Shown in pieces: positions 43,388 through 50,412 of a DNA stretch of 64,000 bases. This stretch comes from Janibacter sp. CX7 (GTDB taxonomy: Bacteria > Actinomycetota > Actinomycetes > Actinomycetales > Dermatophilaceae): the NCBI RefSeq assembly GCF_024362365.1, contig NZ_CP101464.1, forward strand, positions 186,001 through 250,000, read 5' to 3'. The notes under the pieces were generated by a model. That model made no database searches, was not told the origin of the DNA, and saw only the letters and a list, made by a program, of their open reading frames with translations. A program made the translations under genes and the position numbers. Position 1 is the first letter of the stretch; each line of letters begins with the position of its first letter.

Positions 43388-43846
43388 ATGGGAATCGCTG
43401 ATGACGCCGTCGAGATCCGCGCCCGCGGCTGGCGCACCCTCGCCGCGCTCCACGGTCACATCGAGGCCGTCCTCGAGCGTGAGCTGCAGGGCGAGCACGG
43501 CCTGTCCGTCGTGGAGTTCACCGTCCTCGACGCACTCAGCCGGCAGGAGGGCTGGCACATGCGCATGTCCCAGCTCGCCCGTGCCGCTGCCCTGTCGAGC
43601 AGCGCGACGACCCGCCTGGTCAACCGGCTCGAGGACCGCGGCCTGCTCACCCGGATCATCTGCGCCGACGACCGCCGTGGCATCTACACCGAGCTGACAC
43701 CCGCCGGGCGCGAGCTGCTGGAGACGGCCCGGCCGACGCACCACCGGGTGCTCGAGCAGGCCCTCGACGAGGCGCAGGAGCAACCCGAGCTCGCCCCCCT
43801 CGTCGATGCCCTGCACGCCCTCGAGGTCGTCCCGACCCATGCCTGA
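43388..43846 (+). CDS. MarR family transcriptional regulator
   Basis: Winged-helix repressor of 152 aa. The HTH reads MRMSQLARAAALSSSATTRL followed by VNRLEDRGLLTRIICADDRR, with the wing arginines typical of MarR. It is divergent from the MFS exporter and probably represses it and itself, being released by a small aromatic or drug ligand. TAATCT sits 6 nt before ATG 43388. Its end overlaps the HAD gene by 8 bp, so that gene may be cotranscribed. Confidence 0.92.
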   Translation: MGIADDAVEIRARGWRTLAALHGHIEAVLERELQGEHGLSVVEFTVLDALSRQEGWHMRMSQLARAAALSSSATTRLVNRLEDRGLLTRIICADDRRGIYTELTPAGRELLETARPTHHRVLEQALDEAQEQPELAPLVDALHALEVVPTHA

Positions 43847-44507
43847 GGCCCCCTGGCTCGTCATCTTCGACTGCGACGGGGTGCTCGTCGACAGCGAGCG
43901 CCTCAACGTACGCACGTGGACCGGCATGATGCGCGACGCCGGCGTCGACTTCACCGAGGCCGATGCCGTCGAGACCTTCGTCGGCAAGGCCTACAAGGAC
44001 AACCGGGTCACCCTCACCGAGCTGACCGGCGCCGTGCCGGATCCCGAGTGGGAGCGCGCTTGGCGGGCCGAGTTCGCCCGCAGTCAGGAGGAGCTGGAGC
44101 CGGTCCCGGGTGCTGCCGAGGCGGTGGCTGCGGTCCGCGAGCTGGGCCTGCAGGTGTGCGTCGCCTCGGGCTCGCTCCGTGCGGCCATCGGCGCGAAGCT
44201 CGCGCGCACCGGGCTGGAGGGACTCTTCCCCGAGTCCGCGCGCTTCAGCGCCGAGCAGGTCGAGCGCGGCAAGCCGGCACCCGACGTCTTCCTCCTCGCC
44301 GCCGAGTCCATGGGCTTCGCCCCCGACCGGTGCGTCGTCGTCGAGGACAGTCGCGCGGGCGTCGAGGCGGCCGTCGCCGCCGACATGCCGGCGGTCGGCT
44401 ACCACAGCGACATGACCCCGGCCGGCTGGCTCGACGAGGCGACCGCGGTCATCACCGACATGACCGACCTGCCCTCGGTCGTCTCCCGGATCACCGGCGC
44501 GGGCTGA
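43839..44507 (+). CDS. HAD family hydrolase (beta-phosphoglucomutase/GPH-like phosphatase)
   Basis: Phosphatase or mutase of 222 aa. Motif I is IFDCDGVLVDSE (residues 9-20), motif II VASGSLRAAIGAKL, motif III lysine in ERGKPAPDVFLLAAE and motif IV VVVEDSRAGVEAAVAADM. The helical cap lies between motifs I and II. Substrate cannot be read; these enzymes act on small phosphosugars. ATG 43839 overlaps the MarR gene. It converges with the spermidine-synthase-like gene with 3 bp between stops. Confidence 0.9.
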   Translation: MPEAPWLVIFDCDGVLVDSERLNVRTWTGMMRDAGVDFTEADAVETFVGKAYKDNRVTLTELTGAVPDPEWERAWRAEFARSQEELEPVPGAAEAVAAVRELGLQVCVASGSLRAAIGAKLARTGLEGLFPESARFSAEQVERGKPAPDVFLLAAESMGFAPDRCVVVEDSRAGVEAAVAADMPAVGYHSDMTPAGWLDEATAVITDMTDLPSVVSRITGAG

Positions 44508-44510
44508 GGG

Positions 44511-45326
44511 TCAGCGCACCCGCCAGGCTCCCGGATCGGGAGCCGTCGGCGCAGGCCGCGAGTCGGCGTCGGTCAGCGCGCGGCCGCCGGCCGTGCGCCG
44601 GGCCAGTTCGTTCGCGCCGAGCACCCCCGAGGGGAAGGGCCAGCGCCCCACCTGCCGCCGGATCTCGTCGAGGTCGAGCGGGCGGTGCGCGGCGGCGAGC
44701 ACGGCATTGCCGTAGCGGCGCCCCTTGATGACGTCGCGCATCGCGACGAGGGCCAGAGAGCCGTTGGGGGAGAAGGCCGCTCGCAGTCCGGCAACGACAT
44801 CGGCGAGATGCCGCCAGCCCGGCTCGTCGGGGGAGTTCATGACGAGCACGCCGTCGGGCCGCAGGACCCGCGCCACGTGCCCGAAGAACTCGACCGTCTG
44901 CAGGTCCGCCGGGACCCTCCCTTCGTCGAAGGCGTCGACGACGACTGCATGGGCCGAGGCGTCCTTGAGCGCCTCGAGACCGGGTCGGCCGAGCTGGGGC
45001 CGCACGCGGATCCGGTGCCCGCGGGGCAGCGGTAGCTGCTCGCGGACGGCCGTGGTGAGCGCCTCGTCGGGCTCGAGGACGATCTGCGGCGAGCCCGGCC
45101 GGGTCGCGTGCACCCAGCGCGGCAGGCTCAGCCCGGCCCCGCCGACGTGGGTCACGCCGATCGGCTCCGGCGCGGGGTGGACGGCGTCGAGCACGGCCGC
45201 CATGTGCTGCACGTACTCGAAGACGAGGTGCTCGGGGTCGTCGACGTCGACGTGGCTCTGCGGGTGCCCGTCGCGCATCACCGTCACACCGCCGTGCTCA
45301 TCCGGCACGAACTCGACCTCCGCCAT
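44511..45326 (-). CDS. Spermidine synthase-like (fused-type) methyltransferase fold protein
   Basis: Protein of 271 aa with a Rossmann fold of the polyamine synthase family. VTHVGGAGLSLPRWVHATRP corresponds to the GGGDG loop of spermidine synthases, but key acidic residues that bind the diamine are replaced, and VVVDAFDEGRVPADL corresponds to the D-D-G-F active-site region. Actinobacterial members are often annotated as spermidine synthase but may act on other substrates. It starts MAEVEFVPDEHGGVTVM. No neighbour suggests a polyamine pathway. Confidence 0.78.
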   Translation of the reverse strand: MAEVEFVPDEHGGVTVMRDGHPQSHVDVDDPEHLVFEYVQHMAAVLDAVHPAPEPIGVTHVGGAGLSLPRWVHATRPGSPQIVLEPDEALTTAVREQLPLPRGHRIRVRPQLGRPGLEALKDASAHAVVVDAFDEGRVPADLQTVEFFGHVARVLRPDGVLVMNSPDEPGWRHLADVVAGLRAAFSPNGSLALVAMRDVIKGRRYGNAVLAAAHRPLDLDEIRRQVGRWPFPSGVLGANELARRTAGGRALTDADSRPAPTAPDPGAWRVR

Positions 45327-45350
45327 GGGGCAACCCTCACACAGGTGCCG

Positions 45351-45402
45351 CTTCGGTCGTCGAGGTGGCCGAGCCCTCGCGAGGCCCTCGAGACGCGAAG
45401 GG
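45351..45402. repeat. REP-like dispersed repeat, copy 2
   Basis: Begins CTTCGGTCGTCGAGGTGG, has an internal palindrome CCTCGCGAGG, and ends CCTCGAGACGCGAAGGG. The two ends match copy 1 at 22741-22782 while the centre differs, as expected for a stem-loop family. It runs into the terminator that follows. Confidence 0.5.
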
Positions 45403-45435
45403 GGCCACGCACCGACCGGTGCGTGACCCCCTTCG
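45396..45435. terminator. Terminator of the 5'-nucleotidase gene with paired nonamers
   Basis: CGAAGGGGGCCACGCACC, 4-nt loop, GGTGCGTGACCCCCTTCG: 18-bp arms with one mismatch. It lies 20 bp behind the nucleotidase stop (minus strand). Each arm end is a copy of the nonamer. Confidence 0.8.
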
Positions 45436-45455
45436 GGTCGTGCGTCAGGCGATCG

Positions 45456-47621
45456 TCACCGGACGAGGCCGGTCGCCCGCCCCTTGCCCTGGCTCGGGTG
45501 CTCGCCGGTGCGGCCCTTGCCCTGGCCGGGGTGGTCGCCGGTGTTGCCCTTGCCGTGGCCCTTGCCCGTACCGGGACCCGTGCCCTTGCCGTTGCCGTCG
45601 CCGTGACCGCCGCCGGTCTCGGCAGCGGTCACCGTGACGGGGAAACTCGCCGTCGTGCCGCTCGGGGCGGCGACGAGGCGGACCGTGCTGTCGCCGGTGA
45701 CGCCCGCGGGGGCGGTGAAGCTGATGTCCGCGGTGCCGTTGCGGGTCGGGACGCCGTCGACCAGACCGGCCGTGACCGGGAAGGTGCCGACGGAGGTCTC
45801 GCCGACGAAGACCTCGACCTCGGTGGCCGTCGGGGCGCCCTTGGAGGTCATGTCGAAGCCGGAGGCGGTGAAGGAGACCTGCTCGCCCTCGGTCAGCTCG
45901 CTCGGCTGACCGCTGATCGCGACGGCCTGCTTGCGGTAGTCGGGCTCGACGACGTCGCGGGCACCGAAGTAGTTGATGAAGGCGTCGGTGTCGATGAGAC
46001 CCGAGTCCTTGCGGTCGGTGCCCTCGCCGAGGACGGTGAAGTTGTCACCGCCGCTGATGAGGAAGGAGCCGGAAGCGATCGTGTAGGTCGCGGCCTCGTC
46101 CACGGGCGCACCGTCGACCATGACCGAGGTGATGTGGCTGCCCTTCGCCGCGTCCGGGTCGAAGGTGTAGGTGACGTTGTCGGACAGGCCGAGCTTGAGG
46201 AAGGGCCGCGACTCACCCTCGGGCTGCCACTGCTGCTCGAGCAGGGTGCGCAGCTGGGCGCCGGTGATGTCGACCGTCATCAGCGTGTTGGCGAAGGGGT
46301 TGATCGACGCGGCCTCCGCGTAGGTCACCTCGCCGGGGGCCTCGGCGGCCGTCGGGGCGTACATGAGGTCCGAGCGCAGACCGCCGGGGTTCATGATGCC
46401 GATGTCGGCGCCGCTGCGGCCGGGCTGGTTGAGCGCGTCGAGCCAGATGTCGGCGGTGAGGTTGCCGAGGGTGGACTCGCGCTGACGGTCGTCGCGGCCG
46501 CCGGCGGCGCTGAAGGCGGTCGTGATGTCGCTCGAGACCTTGCCGACGACCTGCTTGCCGACCTCGGCGGCCTCGCTGACGGCGGTGTCGACGATCGCGG
46601 CGGCCTCGACGTAGGCCGGGTCGGCGGCGCAGTCCGCGGTCGGGGCGCTCACCTTGAGGTTCGTCGCGGAGTACTGCGTGACCTTGCGCGTCTGCGGGTC
46701 GAAGCCGAGCTGCACCTGGCCGAGCGGGTTGCCGTAGGAGCCGGACTGGATGATGGGGCGGGTGCCGCCACCGGGGGCGGGGGCGTCCCAGGCATAGGTG
46801 CGGTGGGTGTGCGCGGTGAAGATCGCGTCGACCTCGCCGGCCGTGTCGTTGACGATGTCGGCGAAGGCGCCGCCCGCCGCGACCTGCTCGTCGAGGGTGC
46901 TCGTGTCGTCGCCGGTGGTCGCGCCCTCGTGGTACTCGGCGACGACGATGTCGGCCTCGCCGTTGGTCGCGTCGCCGTCCTTGAGCTGGCCCGCGACGCG
47001 GTTGACCGCGGCGACCGGGTCGCCGAAGTCGACGCCCGTGATGCCGGCGGGGGAGACGAGCGAGGCGGTCTGCTCGGTGACCGCGCCGACGACGCCGACC
47101 TTGAGCCCGGAGACCTCGATGATCGTGTACTCGTCGAGGGCGGGCGTCGTCGTGCCGCGCTCGTAGACGTTGGCCCCCAGCAGGTCGAAGTCCGCCGCCT
47201 GGGAGACCCGGCCGGTGAGGTCGGACATGCCCTGGTCGAACTCGTGGTTGCCCACGGCGCTTGCCTTGAGCCCGAGCGCGTTGAGGAACTGGATCGTCGG
47301 CAGGTCCTGCTGCGACGAGGAGGTGAAGGGGGAGGCCCCGATGTTGTCGCCGGCCGACAGCAGCGCCGTCGAGTCCTCGCCGAGCGCCGCGCGCGTCGAG
47401 ACGACGGTGCACGCGAAGGACTTGCCGAGCGTGCCCTTGTTGTCGGCGTCGATGCGACCGTGGAAGTCGTTGAAGTTCAGCAGGTTGACCGTGGTCAGGA
47501 CGGGGTCGATCGATCCGGGCTGGACCGGGTCGGCGGCGTGGGCGGTGCCGGCCGTGGCGACGAGTGCGGCGACCGCACCCGCTCCGACGAGCAGCGACGC
47601 GCCCCTCTTCTTCAGGGACAT
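45456..47621 (-). CDS. Secreted bifunctional metallophosphatase/5'-nucleotidase
   Basis: Protein of 721 aa with signal peptide (residues 1-29, VGAGAVAALVATAGTAHA). The metallophosphatase domain has LLNFNDFHGRID, SAGDNIGASPF, VGNHEFDQG and FTAHTHRTY; the C-terminal nucleotidase domain has MNPGGLRSDL and the substrate-ring segment NPFANTLMTVDITGAQLR. It should hydrolyse extracellular nucleotides to nucleosides, allowing purine salvage. A beta-rich domain and a 50-residue Gly/Lys/His tail with repeats of the type GKGRTGEHPSQ end it; no LPXTG anchor. GGAGGAACCCAC precedes ATG 47621. Confidence 0.92.
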   Translation of the reverse strand: MSLKKRGASLLVGAGAVAALVATAGTAHAADPVQPGSIDPVLTTVNLLNFNDFHGRIDADNKGTLGKSFACTVVSTRAALGEDSTALLSAGDNIGASPFTSSSQQDLPTIQFLNALGLKASAVGNHEFDQGMSDLTGRVSQAADFDLLGANVYERGTTTPALDEYTIIEVSGLKVGVVGAVTEQTASLVSPAGITGVDFGDPVAAVNRVAGQLKDGDATNGEADIVVAEYHEGATTGDDTSTLDEQVAAGGAFADIVNDTAGEVDAIFTAHTHRTYAWDAPAPGGGTRPIIQSGSYGNPLGQVQLGFDPQTRKVTQYSATNLKVSAPTADCAADPAYVEAAAIVDTAVSEAAEVGKQVVGKVSSDITTAFSAAGGRDDRQRESTLGNLTADIWLDALNQPGRSGADIGIMNPGGLRSDLMYAPTAAEAPGEVTYAEAASINPFANTLMTVDITGAQLRTLLEQQWQPEGESRPFLKLGLSDNVTYTFDPDAAKGSHITSVMVDGAPVDEAATYTIASGSFLISGGDNFTVLGEGTDRKDSGLIDTDAFINYFGARDVVEPDYRKQAVAISGQPSELTEGEQVSFTASGFDMTSKGAPTATEVEVFVGETSVGTFPVTAGLVDGVPTRNGTADISFTAPAGVTGDSTVRLVAAPSGTTASFPVTVTAAETGGGHGDGNGKGTGPGTGKGHGKGNTGDHPGQGKGRTGEHPSQGKGRATGLVR

Positions 47622-47772
47622 GTGGGTTCCTCCGGGACAAACAGGGGTGTGTGACGTGCCCGACACCGGGCGCATCGCACCCGATCGTGCCCTACCGGGG
47701 AGACGGGCGCAGGACGAAGGGGGGAGGTTTCCTGACGGTCGGGTGAACCTCTGGTGGTGGGAGACTGACGCC

Positions 47773-48150
47773 GTGGCCGGACGACGACGCATTCCCGTGG
47801 ACGAAGGGTGGGCCGCGCTGCACGCGTGGTCCGCCAGCGACGACCGCTCGGCGGTCGACCGGGCGACGGTGGCGACCGCGGTGCGGCACACGGTCGCCGA
47901 GCTCGCCGACGTGGCCCCCGGCCGCAGCGTCGAGGTGCGGGTGCCTCCCTTCGCCGCGGCGCAGTGCGTCGAGGGGCCGGTGCACACCCGCGGCACCCCG
48001 CCGGCGGTCGTCGAAACCGACCCGCAGACCTGGCTGGAGCTGGCCGTCGGTGACCTCGCGTGGGCCGACGGCGTCGCCTCGGGCCGGGTGCGGGTGAGCG
48101 GTCAGCGGACCGACCTGTCCGCCCACCTCCCGCTCACCGAAGGGAGCTGA
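47773..48150 (+). CDS. SCP-like (sterol carrier family) protein
   Basis: Protein of 125 aa in the bacterial SCP orthologue family, whose gene sits beside purF in mycobacteria (Rv0807). Typical segments are VEVRVPPFAAAQCVEG, HTRGTPPAVVETDPQTWLEL and VASGRVRVSGQRTDLSAHLPL. Function unknown; a lipid-binding fold is expected. GTG 47773 follows GAGACT by 6 nt. In this genome purF is 2.3 kb away, separated by an oxidoreductase, a small membrane protein, a pseudogene and a MerR gene. Its 3' end overlaps the convergent oxidoreductase by 17 bp. Confidence 0.8.
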   Translation: MAGRRRIPVDEGWAALHAWSASDDRSAVDRATVATAVRHTVAELADVAPGRSVEVRVPPFAAAQCVEGPVHTRGTPPAVVETDPQTWLELAVGDLAWADGVASGRVRVSGQRTDLSAHLPLTEGS

Positions 48151-49180
48151 GCAGCTCCTCGGCGACCTCGAGCACCCGCACGCTCTCGGCGAGGGGCATG
48201 ACCGGCGACTCGGTCTCGCCGGCGGTGACCCGCACGGCCACCTCCGTGGCCTCGTGCCGCAGGCCGCGGTGCTTCTCGATCGGGTCGCCCGCCATCGTGT
48301 CGAGGACGACGCCGTCGGCGCCGACCAGTCGCATCGTCGTCGGGGTGTAGAACTGCGTCTCGAGCTCGAGGCGGGCCCACGTGCCGTTGACCGAGGCGGT
48401 GGTCGGCGACGAGACGGACATGTCGGTGGCGCACGAGGCGACGGCCCCGCTCGGGCCCTGCACGACGAAGGCGACCCGACGGTCGACGCCACGGTCGGTG
48501 AGCGAGCCCAGGCCGGCCGCCGAGCTGATCCCGCCGAGGACGAGCGAGGCGAAGGAGAGCGGGTAGATCCCCAGGTCGAGCATCGCGCCGCCCGCGAGGT
48601 CCGGGCTCGCCAGCCGCTCGGGGCCGTCGGGCCAGAGCTGGATCGAGTGGTCGGCGAGCACCGTGCTCACCTCGCCGAGCATCCCGGCGTCGAGCACCTG
48701 GCGCAGGACGTCGATGTGGGGGAGGAAGCGGGTCCACATCGCCTCCATGCAGAAGACGCCGGCCTCGCGGGCTGCGGCGGCGATCTGCGCGGCCTCGTCG
48801 GCCGTGGGGGCCAGAGGCTTCTCGACGAGCACGTGCTTGCCGGCGCGGATCGCGAGGAGCGCGTGCTCGAGGTGCTCGCTGTGCGGGCTGGCGACGTGGA
48901 CGACGTCGACCTCCGGGTCGGCGACGAGGTCGGCATAGCTGCCGTGGGCCCGCGCGCCGGGGACGTGCTCGCCGACGAAGGCCTGCGCGCGCTGCGTGTC
49001 CCGCGAGCCGACCGCGACGACCTGCTGGGCGGTGCCGCGCAGCGAGATCGCCATCTGCCCGGCGATCCACCCGGCACCGAGCAGGCCCCACCGCAGACCG
49101 GGCGCGGCCGCCGGGTCGGGGGTGCGCGGCGCAGGGAGCTTCATCCCGGGGACATCGGCATGCGGGCGCTGGCTGCTCAT
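48134..49180 (-). CDS. Gfo/Idh/MocA family oxidoreductase
   Basis: NAD(P)-dependent oxidoreductase of 348 aa. The nucleotide-binding motif is GLLGAGWIAGQMAISL (near residue 32), followed by VHVASPHSEHLEHALLAI and the catalytic EKP in HVLVEKPLAPTADEAA. The C-terminal domain GGAMLDLGIYPLSFASLVLGG matches trans-1,2-dihydrobenzenediol or sugar dehydrogenase-like members. The substrate is unknown. The start is only 22 bp from the divergent small membrane protein gene; the -10 boxes of the two overlap. A 25-residue N-terminal extension precedes the fold. Confidence 0.88.
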   Translation of the reverse strand: MSSQRPHADVPGMKLPAPRTPDPAAAPGLRWGLLGAGWIAGQMAISLRGTAQQVVAVGSRDTQRAQAFVGEHVPGARAHGSYADLVADPEVDVVHVASPHSEHLEHALLAIRAGKHVLVEKPLAPTADEAAQIAAAAREAGVFCMEAMWTRFLPHIDVLRQVLDAGMLGEVSTVLADHSIQLWPDGPERLASPDLAGGAMLDLGIYPLSFASLVLGGISSAAGLGSLTDRGVDRRVAFVVQGPSGAVASCATDMSVSSPTTASVNGTWARLELETQFYTPTTMRLVGADGVVLDTMAGDPIEKHRGLRHEATEVAVRVTAGETESPVMPLAESVRVLEVAEELLSSLR

Positions 49181-49202
49181 GGATCCAACCTACGATGGAG
49201 GC
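49181..49202. promoter_or_regulatory. Divergent leaderless promoters with overlapping -10 boxes
   Basis: Minus strand TAGGTT (49192-49187) lies 6 nt before the oxidoreductase start and plus strand TACGAT (49191-49196) lies 6 nt before the small membrane protein start. They share two base pairs, so only one polymerase can open DNA there at a time. No ribosome binding site fits either gene within the 22 bp. Confidence 0.6.
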
Positions 49203-49436
49203 GTGAGTGCGCAGCGTCCCCGGAGCAACCCCAAGCCCGTCCCCTTCATCGTGACGGGGGCGATCATCGGCCTGGTCGTCTTCGGCGTCGTCAGCATGCT
49301 CGGCCCCGACCGCAACGCCGGCTTCAACATCGACTACGACCCGGGCGCCGCCCTCGGCTTCATGAGCGTGCTCGGCCTGTGCGTCGGTGGCTTCGTCGGC
49401 GCGGTCGTCGTCGCCCTGCTCACCTATCGCAAGTAG
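49203..49436 (+). CDS. Small two-helix membrane protein
   Basis: 77-aa protein with a basic N-terminus (SAQRPRSNPKPVP) and two hydrophobic helices, FIVTGAIIGLVVFGVVSML and ALGFMSVLGLCVGGFVGAVV, joined by a loop GPDRNAGFNIDYDPG. No known family motif, though similar small proteins of unknown function are frequent in actinobacteria. GTG 49203 is preceded by GGAGGC immediately upstream, too close for a ribosome binding site, so leaderless translation is likelier. It is convergent with the DUF998 remnant, 3 bp apart. Confidence 0.75.
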   Translation: MSAQRPRSNPKPVPFIVTGAIIGLVVFGVVSMLGPDRNAGFNIDYDPGAALGFMSVLGLCVGGFVGAVVVALLTYRK

Positions 49437-49439
49437 TCC

Positions 49440-49985
49440 TCAGGCCCGCGCCAACGCCACCGCCGAGACGAGCGGTGCGAGGGTGACGGCGAGGATGAAG
49501 GCCCGCTCGCTCACCCCGAAGGTCCGCGACCGCAGCGGCCGCACGACCAGCGAGACGACGAGGCACACGAGCGCGACCGCGGCGACGTGGTCGAGCAGGG
49601 CCAGGCCGGGCGGCGCCGCCCCCGTGAGCCGGACGAGCAGGTCCCCGGTCGGTCCGATCGTCGAGTAGGCGATGGTGAACCAGCATCGTCGCGAGCACCG
49701 CGGCCAGTGCCAGCAGCCAGAGCCCGAGCGGCACGCTGCGGGCGGGGGCCGGCACGGTCAGCGCGGCCAGACCCAGCACGGCCCAGGCGGCGGCCGCGAC
49801 GCCGCCGTGGCGAGGCGCCGCGTCGCCGGTGACGTCGAGCGCGCGTAGTCGCTCACCGCGTGCCGAAGGGGGTCGATCCCCCCGGGCCGCAGGTGCAGCA
49901 GCGCGAAGAGACCGAGTCGGCAGACGAAGAGTGCGGCGGCGGCGAGGGCGAGGGGCGTGGTCACGGCTCGACGCCAGAGTTTCAA
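49440..49985 (-). pseudogene. DUF998 family membrane protein, broken by two frameshifts
   Basis: Three frames together give a normal DUF998 protein of about 180 aa. The start MKLWRRAVTTPLALAAAAL with GGIDPLRHAVSDYARS is in the frame opening at 49985; WAVLGLAALTVPAP and LWLLALAAVLATML are in a second frame; FTIAYSTIGPTGDLLVRLTG to the stop at 49440 is in a third. The shifts fall near 49800 and 49680. Decay or sequencing errors are both possible. The divergent MerR gene and its operator are intact and point at this gene. Confidence 0.75.
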
Positions 49986-49995
49986 GCGGCTTGAA
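49981..49995. promoter_or_regulatory. MerR operator in a stretched promoter
   Basis: Perfect dyad TTCAAGC, G, GCTTGAA. On the minus strand TTGACC comes directly before it and TGGCGT follows 19 nt after TTGACC, the spacing used by MerR-family activators. It therefore drives the DUF998 pseudogene, whose start codon lies within the element, so translation may begin from a later start or the transcript is leaderless. Confidence 0.65.
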
Positions 49996-50024
49996 GGTCA
50001 AGTCCTCGAGAGCCGGGAGCAGGC

Positions 50025-50381
50025 ATGCGCATCGGAGAGCTCGCCCGCCGCACGGGCCTGGCGCCGTCGGCGATCCGCTACTACGAGGAGCGCGACATGT
50101 TCAGCCCCGGGCAGGTGCGGCGCCTGCCCAACGGCTACCGCGACTACACGCCCGAGGCCGAGCAGCGTCTGGCCCTCGTCCTCGCCGGTCGGGCCGCGGG
50201 CTTCGGCCTCGACGACATGCGCACCCGGATGCAGCACTGGTCGACCATGAGCGACGCGGAGCGGGCCGACATCCTGCGGGACCAGCTCGAGGTCCTCGAT
50301 GCGCGCATCGGTGAGCTGGATCGCAGCCGTCGCGAGATCGCCGCCGTGCTGGGCGTGCTCAGCACCCGGCTGGGGGGCTGA
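50025..50381 (+). CDS. MerR family transcriptional regulator
   Basis: Activator of 118 aa. The HTH and wing are MRIGELARRTGLAPSAIRYY through LPNGYRDYTPEAEQRLALV, then a dimerisation helix (AERADILRDQLEVLDARIGEL). It lacks metal-binding cysteines, so it is likely a drug- or small-molecule-type MerR. The dyad TTCAAGC/GCTTGAA upstream is its probable site, controlling the adjacent decayed DUF998 gene. ATG 50025 is preceded by GGGAGCAGGC. Confidence 0.9.
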   Translation: MRIGELARRTGLAPSAIRYYEERDMFSPGQVRRLPNGYRDYTPEAEQRLALVLAGRAAGFGLDDMRTRMQHWSTMSDAERADILRDQLEVLDARIGELDRSRREIAAVLGVLSTRLGG

Positions 50382-50412
50382 GCGGCGCGGGCCGTGTGGG
50401 AGACTGGACCTC

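Noticed and set aside
45108..47654. 848-codon open frame on the + strand opposite the 5'-nucleotidase
   Set aside because: Shadow of the nucleotidase gene, with no recognisable domain and biased composition.
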